Shown here: positions 7,402 through 11,747 of the stretch, one piece after another
How positions within the stretch are numbered: the stretch's first letter is position 1
Layout: each line of letters begins with the position of its first letter
NCBI GenBank assembly: GCA_020847775.1
Contig: JADLBI010000262.1
Location: forward strand, 1-11,747
Origin: Opitutaceae bacterium
GTDB taxonomy: Bacteria > Verrucomicrobiota > Verrucomicrobiia > Opitutales > Opitutaceae
Direction: 5' to 3'
Length of the DNA: 11,747 bases
The notes under the pieces: generated by a model
Seen by the model: the letters and a program-made list of their open reading frames with translations, nothing else
Told to the model about the DNA's origin: nothing
Databases searched by the model: none
Program-made: the position numbers and the translations under genes

Positions 7402-9351
7402 TCAACCCTCCGCCCGTAGCTTGGCGTCGGTTTCGATCAGCTTGATCAGGGCATTCAGCGCCGCCTTGGTCTGCGTCTTCACTACGGGTAGCTCTGCGGC
7501 GCTGCCCACCTTGGCACTGGCGAAGAGATAAAATTTCATCTTCGGCTCGGTGCCACTACCGCGCGCGGCGAAGCTGTAGCCATTGCTCAACGTTACGAAA
7601 TACAAGTCCTGTTTGGGGATGAGCTCGCCGTCGGCGTCACGAATGTCCTGCCGCCCGAAGTCCTCAAACTTCACTACGGTCACATCTCCGAAAGCCTGGG
7701 GCGGGCTTGCGCGATAGGTTTCGAGGATGCGCTTGATCTTCGCATTGCCGCTCGCGCCTTCGTAATAGAGGTTAATTACCCCTTCGAGGTAGAAGCCGTA
7801 TTTCAGATAAATCTCATCGAGATAATCGGCCACAGTCACGCCACGCTCCTTCAACGACGCGCACAGCTCGGCAAACATGAGGCACGCAGAGTTGCCGTCC
7901 TTGTCGCGCAGATAATCGTTGGGCAGGTAACCATAGCTTTCCTCGGTTCCGAACGCGTAGAAGGTCGCGTGCTTTTGCAGCAGCTTCGCGCGATCCACGA
8001 ATGACAGTGCGGCCACATCGACGGAATCGCCGACGGCCTTGAGCATCTGCTCTTCGTAGCCGCGCTGTTTGGCGGCAATCCATTTGAAACCGGTCAACGT
8101 GTTGATGACCTTCACGCCATGGCCTTCGCCAATCGCATCCTGCAGGCGCGTCGTCACAAAAGTTTTCACGATGGCCACGCGATTCGAACCGGCTGCGGGA
8201 ATCAAGCCGAGCTCCTTGTATTTCGCGAGCCGGTATTCGGTGAGCAGCGAGCCGATCTGATTGCCTGTGAGCAGCTCCATCTTGCCCGCGCGATTTCTCA
8301 CCGCGACCCCCATGCGATCGCAATCCGGATCGGTCGCTAACACCACATCGGCCTCTTTCTTCTCCGCCAGAGTCACGCCCATTGCCAAGGCCTCGGCGTT
8401 TTCTGGATTGGGCGATTTCACGGTCGGAAAGCGTGCGTCGAACTCCAACTGTTCCAGCACCGGGCTCACGTCGCAACCGGCGTGGATAAGCAAGGGCAGT
8501 GAATGGACTGCCCCCGTGCCGTGAATATTGGTGAAAACCACTTTGAGCTTCGCCCGCCGAATCACATCGGCATCCAGCAGCGCTGTCGCAGCTGCCGCCA
8601 GATAATCGTCATCCGCGGTTCGGCCCAGCGTCATGACGCGGGCTAGATCCTTCGACAAAAACGATCTGAGCTCCGCGAGCGGCACGGCATTAACCTCGTC
8701 CACAATGCCCTGATCGTGAGGTGGCACCACCTGCGCGCCATCGTCGAAGTAGGCCTTGAATCCGTTGTCATGCGGTGGATTGTGGCTCGCGGTGATGACA
8801 ACCCCCGCATGGGCTTTGAGCGCTCGCACCGCAAAGCTCAACTGCGGCGTCGGCCGCGGACCGTCGAAGATCATGGCCTCGCCGCCAAGCCTCACCCAAG
8901 TCGATGCCGCGAGCTCGCAAAAATGCCGCGAGAAATGCCGCACGTCATGCGCTATGACAAATTTCAGCACCGACCGGTCGCCGCAAGTCTCCCGGTATTT
9001 TTTGGTATAGCGATACAGGCCAACCACCGCGCGGATCAGGGTGAAGTCGTTTAGCACATTACTGCCGATTGCCGCATGGGCGGGCGCAGCCTCCGGGACC
9101 GTCCCGCCCCGCTCGGCCGCGGTGATGATCTTGCCGATGGTGCGGCCGCGCATGCCACCGGTGCCGAAAGCCAGAAACGCGTAGAACCGGTCGTTTAATT
9201 CCGCCCAAGCTCCGGCTTCGATCAACTCCGCCATACTCGCCAGCGCCCACGTCGGCATCTCCGCCGCCAGAAATAGTCGCAGGTTTTCCACCGCAGTGGG
9301 CATGAGTTGGCCGGACATGCCGGCATTTTGGATTTTTTCGAGCAAGGTCAT
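7402..9351 (-). CDS. Phosphoglucomutase/phosphomannomutase family protein (alpha-D-phosphohexomutase)
   Basis: Members interconvert sugar 6-phosphates or 5-phosphates and sugar 1-phosphates through a phosphoserine. All four family signatures are present in the 649 residues: the active-site TASHNPPHDNGFKA (187-200) with S189, the Mg-binding DPDCDR (341-346), the sugar-binding GTEESYGY (468-475), and the phosphate-binding RGSGTEPK (597-604). FGTGGMRG at 62-69 and the long size point to the PGM2-like branch, which includes phosphoglucomutases and phosphopentomutases. The ATG at 9351 starts 5 nt after the stop of the UDP-sugar pyrophosphorylase gene, so the two are almost surely co-transcribed. 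This context favours making a hexose 1-phosphate for that enzyme. No Shine-Dalgarno sequence is visible. The exact sugar (glucose, glucosamine or pentose) is not settled by the sequence. Confidence 0.92.
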   Translation of the reverse strand: MTLLEKIQNAGMSGQLMPTAVENLRLFLAAEMPTWALASMAELIEAGAWAELNDRFYAFLAFGTGGMRGRTIGKIITAAERGGTVPEAAPAHAAIGSNVLNDFTLIRAVVGLYRYTKKYRETCGDRSVLKFVIAHDVRHFSRHFCELAASTWVRLGGEAMIFDGPRPTPQLSFAVRALKAHAGVVITASHNPPHDNGFKAYFDDGAQVVPPHDQGIVDEVNAVPLAELRSFLSKDLARVMTLGRTADDDYLAAAATALLDADVIRRAKLKVVFTNIHGTGAVHSLPLLIHAGCDVSPVLEQLEFDARFPTVKSPNPENAEALAMGVTLAEKKEADVVLATDPDCDRMGVAVRNRAGKMELLTGNQIGSLLTEYRLAKYKELGLIPAAGSNRVAIVKTFVTTRLQDAIGEGHGVKVINTLTGFKWIAAKQRGYEEQMLKAVGDSVDVAALSFVDRAKLLQKHATFYAFGTEESYGYLPNDYLRDKDGNSACLMFAELCASLKERGVTVADYLDEIYLKYGFYLEGVINLYYEGASGNAKIKRILETYRASPPQAFGDVTVVKFEDFGRQDIRDADGELIPKQDLYFVTLSNGYSFAARGSGTEPKMKFYLFASAKVGSAAELPVVKTQTKAALNALIKLIETDAKLRAEG

Positions 9352-9356
9352 GGGAT

Positions 9357-10808
9357 TCAGGTTCGGTCGCTTAAATACAGTTCTTCCGAGATTACCGGTG
9401 GGGACGAAAGCATTTTCCAGCTTGCGACAAAGGAGGTTGTGTCGTCGCCGAACAAAGGCGACACCTCAAAGCTCACCGCTGGCAATCCAGTCGAATCCGT
9501 CGGCATCACAGCCCCGGCAGCGCGCGCCCAGCGCGCGAACTGCCGCAGTTGGTCCTCGCGGCAGGTTTGCGGCGAATCACTACCCTCGGCGTTTTTGACC
9601 GGTGAGAAATCGTCGCACCGTGCGGTTTCGATCACCACCGGATTTTTCGCAAATGGAAGCGCATCGAAGACAAACATCTCAAACTTCACGCCGTTCGCCT
9701 TCTCCGGTTTCACTGGCGCGCCGCTCGCATCGATGGTGGGGATCTTTTTGTCCGCCCTGTGGAAGCCCAGTGCCGCACCATCCGCGCCGCGTGCCATGCG
9801 TCGAATAAAGTCGCGGTCGAGCAGATGGATCGCGATGCTCCCGGCCAGATAGCGCAGGTGGCCGGCCTCGTCTGCTTCCTCCTGCATCACCTTGGGCAGA
9901 TCGGAATACTCCACCACGACGAGCTTGCCGCGCTGCTCGCAGAAATGACCGACCTTTTCGCCCGCATGGGATTTCGGCACCATCTTGCTGCTCATCTCCG
10001 AGCCGCGCAAAACGTGCCAGCCGATGAACGCCGGGTCGATGCAACGCACCAGCGGATTGTCCACCTGGAAATAGCTCAGGATATCGATGCCTTCTTGCGC
10101 CATCAGGTCGAGCGCGCCACTGCGGTCCAGCGCGCGTAGCGATCCACCGTGACCGTCGGGGCTCATGGCGATGTGTCCGGGTGACTCCATTAATATTTTC
10201 CCCGTGAAATCCACCGCCGGCATCCGGCCTTGCCGGAAAAAATGCGCCTGCGCCGGATCCATTCCGAAAAAGCCGTGCTCCGCGAAAAACGCCTCCGTCG
10301 CCGCATGGTTCTGGTGACTGGTCATAATGAACCAGTGTAGAGGCCGTCCGTATCGCCTCCCAGCCGCGATGAGCTTTTCCGCGAACACCTGAAACAGCGG
10401 CTTCAACTTCACCGGAGTGACCGGAAACGTGCCCTTGGGGCCGTCGTAGCCCAAGCGCGTGCCTTGCCCGCCGGCCACCGTGAACGCCGCCACGCGGCCC
10501 GCGCGCAACGCCGCCTCACCCGCCGCCTGTGCTTGCGCCCAAGCGAGCGTCTCGCCGCCGTGTTCAGGCAAACGCTCGTAGTCCGCGGGCTGCAAATCCG
10601 TGAGATCGACTGACGCGCCATGCGTCCCCAGCAGCGTCTCGGTCAAACGGCGCACTTCGGCCAGATCGATCTCCGCCGCCTCGGCGAGCAGTTGCGCTCG
10701 GGCGGTCTCATCGAGCTGGTCGAAAAACGCGAAGACCTGCCCCTGCCCAGCTTGGTGAAATTTCTGAATCAATGCGTGCATGAAAATGAGAACGCGCCCT
10801 CCGATCAT
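9357..10808 (-). CDS. UDPGP-family (UAP1-like) UTP:sugar-1-phosphate uridylyltransferase
   Basis: The enzyme joins UTP and a sugar 1-phosphate to give a UDP-sugar and pyrophosphate in the cytoplasm. In the 483 residues the nucleotide-binding loop is VAGGQGTRLGYDGPKGTFPV (111-130). Other landmarks are MTSHQNHAAT (162-171), SPDGHGG (216-222), FQVDNPLVRCIDPAFIG (247-263), VVEYSDLP (298-305) and KFEMFVFDALPF (375-386). These are closer to eukaryotic-type UAP1 (UDP-N-acetylhexosamine pyrophosphorylase) than to bacterial GalU. The substrate could be glucose, GlcNAc or GalNAc 1-phosphate; the adjacent phosphohexomutase suits any of them. The ATG at 10808 overlaps the stop of the upstream septum gene as ATGA. 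The ATG at 10781 (MHALIQKF) gives an N-terminus more like the family and is a fair alternative. The gene ends 5 nt before the phosphomutase gene. Confidence 0.9.
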   Translation of the reverse strand: MIGGRVLIFMHALIQKFHQAGQGQVFAFFDQLDETARAQLLAEAAEIDLAEVRRLTETLLGTHGASVDLTDLQPADYERLPEHGGETLAWAQAQAAGEAALRAGRVAAFTVAGGQGTRLGYDGPKGTFPVTPVKLKPLFQVFAEKLIAAGRRYGRPLHWFIMTSHQNHAATEAFFAEHGFFGMDPAQAHFFRQGRMPAVDFTGKILMESPGHIAMSPDGHGGSLRALDRSGALDLMAQEGIDILSYFQVDNPLVRCIDPAFIGWHVLRGSEMSSKMVPKSHAGEKVGHFCEQRGKLVVVEYSDLPKVMQEEADEAGHLRYLAGSIAIHLLDRDFIRRMARGADGAALGFHRADKKIPTIDASGAPVKPEKANGVKFEMFVFDALPFAKNPVVIETARCDDFSPVKNAEGSDSPQTCREDQLRQFARWARAAGAVMPTDSTGLPAVSFEVSPLFGDDTTSFVASWKMLSSPPVISEELYLSDRT

Positions 10809-11086
10809 TCGCGGAGACGGAAAATGTATTCGTCCGGTTTGGCGTAGCCCAAGCGTTGGCGAATGACGCGCTCGACATACGCGGGGTCGGTGCGCAGGCG
10901 CTCGAGGATTCGCTCCTGTTCTTTCAGTCGCTGTTCCGCTTCCGCCAGTCGCTGGCGCACCTTCCGCTCCTGCTCTCGTAGTGCTTGGTATTCCTGACGC
11001 GCCTGTCGGAAGAAAACGCCAGAGGTCACCGCTACGCCCAGAAACAAGGCCAAATACACGATGACGATGAGGCGACGCAGATGCAC
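10805..11086 (-). CDS. ftsB: FtsB/DivIC-like septum formation initiator protein
   Basis: This 93-residue bitopic protein has a short basic N-terminus, one membrane segment at about residues 6-26, a heptad-rich coiled coil at about 28-66, and the typical C-terminal patch DPAYVERVIRQRLGYAKPDEYIF (67-89). That architecture is the FtsB/DivIC family, which bridges FtsL and FtsQ in the divisome. The start is GTG at 11086 (encoding MHLRRLIVIVY); an ATG at 11094 is in another frame. It is the first gene of a minus-strand operon and its TGA overlaps the next ATG. The link to sugar-nucleotide genes suggests coordination of division with envelope precursor supply, which is inference. The family call is firm; the choice between FtsB and DivIC naming is not. 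Confidence 0.85.
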   Translation of the reverse strand: MHLRRLIVIVYLALFLGVAVTSGVFFRQARQEYQALREQERKVRQRLAEAEQRLKEQERILERLRTDPAYVERVIRQRLGYAKPDEYIFRLRE

Positions 11087-11195
11087 CCCGTCATTGGATG
11101 CAAAACCGGAGCGTTCTGTAAATTATCTCTGTAAACTTTTTGCGCGATGGTTTTTGCGTGCCTTTCCCATGGGTTGCCGCAATGTGGCGACTCCC
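11087..11195. promoter_or_regulatory. Divergent intergenic region between the ftsB-like and ExeA-like genes
   Basis: These 109 bp should carry promoters for both flanking genes. The stretch 11115-11140 is AT-rich and contains a direct repeat, TCTGTAAA at 11115-11122 and 11128-11135, with starts 13 bp apart. GATAAT on the minus strand in the same stretch could be a -10 box for the ftsB-like operon, but no -35 box is convincing. Confidence 0.4.
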
Positions 11196-11747
11196 ATGTA
11201 TCAGGCGTTTTACGGGTTTCGCGAGATGCCGTTCAACATCACGCCCGATCCCAAATTTCTCTACCTCAGCCCCACCCACCAAGAGGCGCTCCAGCACCTG
11301 AAATACGGCGTCCAGGAGCGCAAGGGCTTCATCGTTCTACTCGGCGAGGTCGGCTGCGGCAAAACCACGCTCTGCCGTCGCTTCCTGAATGAGATTGATC
11401 CCACGCGCTTCGACACCGCGTTGATCCTCAATCCGCGCGTCACCGAGACGCAGATGCTCAAGGCCATCCTCACGGAGCTCGGCGAAACCAAACTCGCCCG
11501 TAGCCAAGTGGACCTCGTGGCGCAGATGAATCGCGTGCTGCTCGACCGCATCGGCCGCGGCAAGGATATCGTCCTCATCATCGACGAGGCGCAAAACCTC
11601 TCCTTCGCCGTGCTCGAGCAAATCCGCCTGCTCTCCAACCTCGAGACCGACCACCAAAAACTTTTGCAGATCATTCTCATGGGCCAGCCGGAGCTGAAGG
11701 ATGTGCTTGCCCGCGAGGAACTGCGCCAACTGCGCCAGCGCATTTTG
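11196..11747 (+). CDS. ExeA-like AAA ATPase, partial (C-terminus off the right edge)
   Basis: The frame from the ATG at 11196 is open for 184 codons to the window end. The N-terminus MYQAFYGFREMPFNITPDPKF is the hallmark of ExeA-type ATPases associated with type II secretion and related systems. The Walker A motif is GEVGCGKT at residues 50-57 and Walker B is VLIIDEAQ at 126-133, followed by a MGQPEL segment (162-167) typical of the family. ExeA proteins use ATP to help place secretin complexes across the peptidoglycan; relatives also serve in polysaccharide export and in transposition. An in-frame ATG at 11169 would add 9 unlike residues, so 11196 is preferred. The missing C-terminal part would show whether a peptidoglycan-binding domain follows. 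A link to the pilus-like genes at the other end of the window is only a guess. Confidence 0.88.
   Translation, partial: MYQAFYGFREMPFNITPDPKFLYLSPTHQEALQHLKYGVQERKGFIVLLGEVGCGKTTLCRRFLNEIDPTRFDTALILNPRVTETQMLKAILTELGETKLARSQVDLVAQMNRVLLDRIGRGKDIVLIIDEAQNLSFAVLEQIRLLSNLETDHQKLLQIILMGQPELKDVLAREELRQLRQRIL

Noticed and set aside
7814..8476. Alternative 220-residue minus-strand frame inside the phosphomutase gene
   Set aside because: It is the +1 shadow of the phosphomutase gene, Arg/Gly-rich, and all family motifs are in the main frame.
11261..11743. Minus-strand frames opposite the ExeA-like gene
   Set aside because: The plus-strand frame has intact Walker A and B motifs; the antisense frames are Ser/Arg-rich shadows.

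Overview
The window looks like a chromosomal piece of a Verrucomicrobiota bacterium, most likely from the Opitutales/Opitutaceae side. The reasons are the high GC content, three contiguous genes resembling the Amuc_1100/1101/1102 pilus-like genes named after Akkermansia, a bacterial UAP1-like UDP-sugar pyrophosphorylase, frequent non-ATG starts with few Shine-Dalgarno sites, and GC-rich palindromic repeats between genes. The assignment rests on recognition of protein families and was not tested by database search.

Region 1 (1-3036, minus strand) holds three tightly packed genes, read right to left: an exported Amuc_1102-like protein, a fused PilM-PilN-like protein, and an Amuc_1100-like (PilO-like) protein that runs off the left edge. 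An ATGA overlap and a 2-nt gap join them, so they look like one translationally coupled operon for the inner-membrane and periplasmic platform of a type IV pilus-like machine. Region 2 (3102-3611, plus strand) is a divergently transcribed Nudix hydrolase.

Region 3 (3697-7237, plus strand) encodes the pyruvate dehydrogenase complex E1 alpha, E1 beta and E2 subunits. E1 alpha starts with TTG and E1 beta with GTG. An imperfect palindromic element of about 90 bp lies between the E1 beta and E2 genes. No E3 (lipoamide dehydrogenase) gene follows. The 164-bp convergent gap after E2 (7238-7401) is filled by several hairpins and a short direct repeat.

Region 4 (7402-11086, minus strand) is a second compact operon: an FtsB/DivIC-like division protein, a UDP-sugar pyrophosphorylase of the UDPGP/UAP1 type, and a phosphoglucomutase-like enzyme. 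The last two form a plausible route from a hexose 6-phosphate to a UDP-sugar, here coupled to a septum protein. Region 5 (11196 to the right edge, plus strand) is the N-terminal part of an ExeA-like AAA ATPase, which starts divergently from the division gene.

I see no mobile element genes, tRNA, rRNA or CRISPR. Most of the window is core metabolism and cell-envelope biology. The least explained parts are the pilus-like proteins and the structured intergenic repeats; I found no clearly new multi-gene system.
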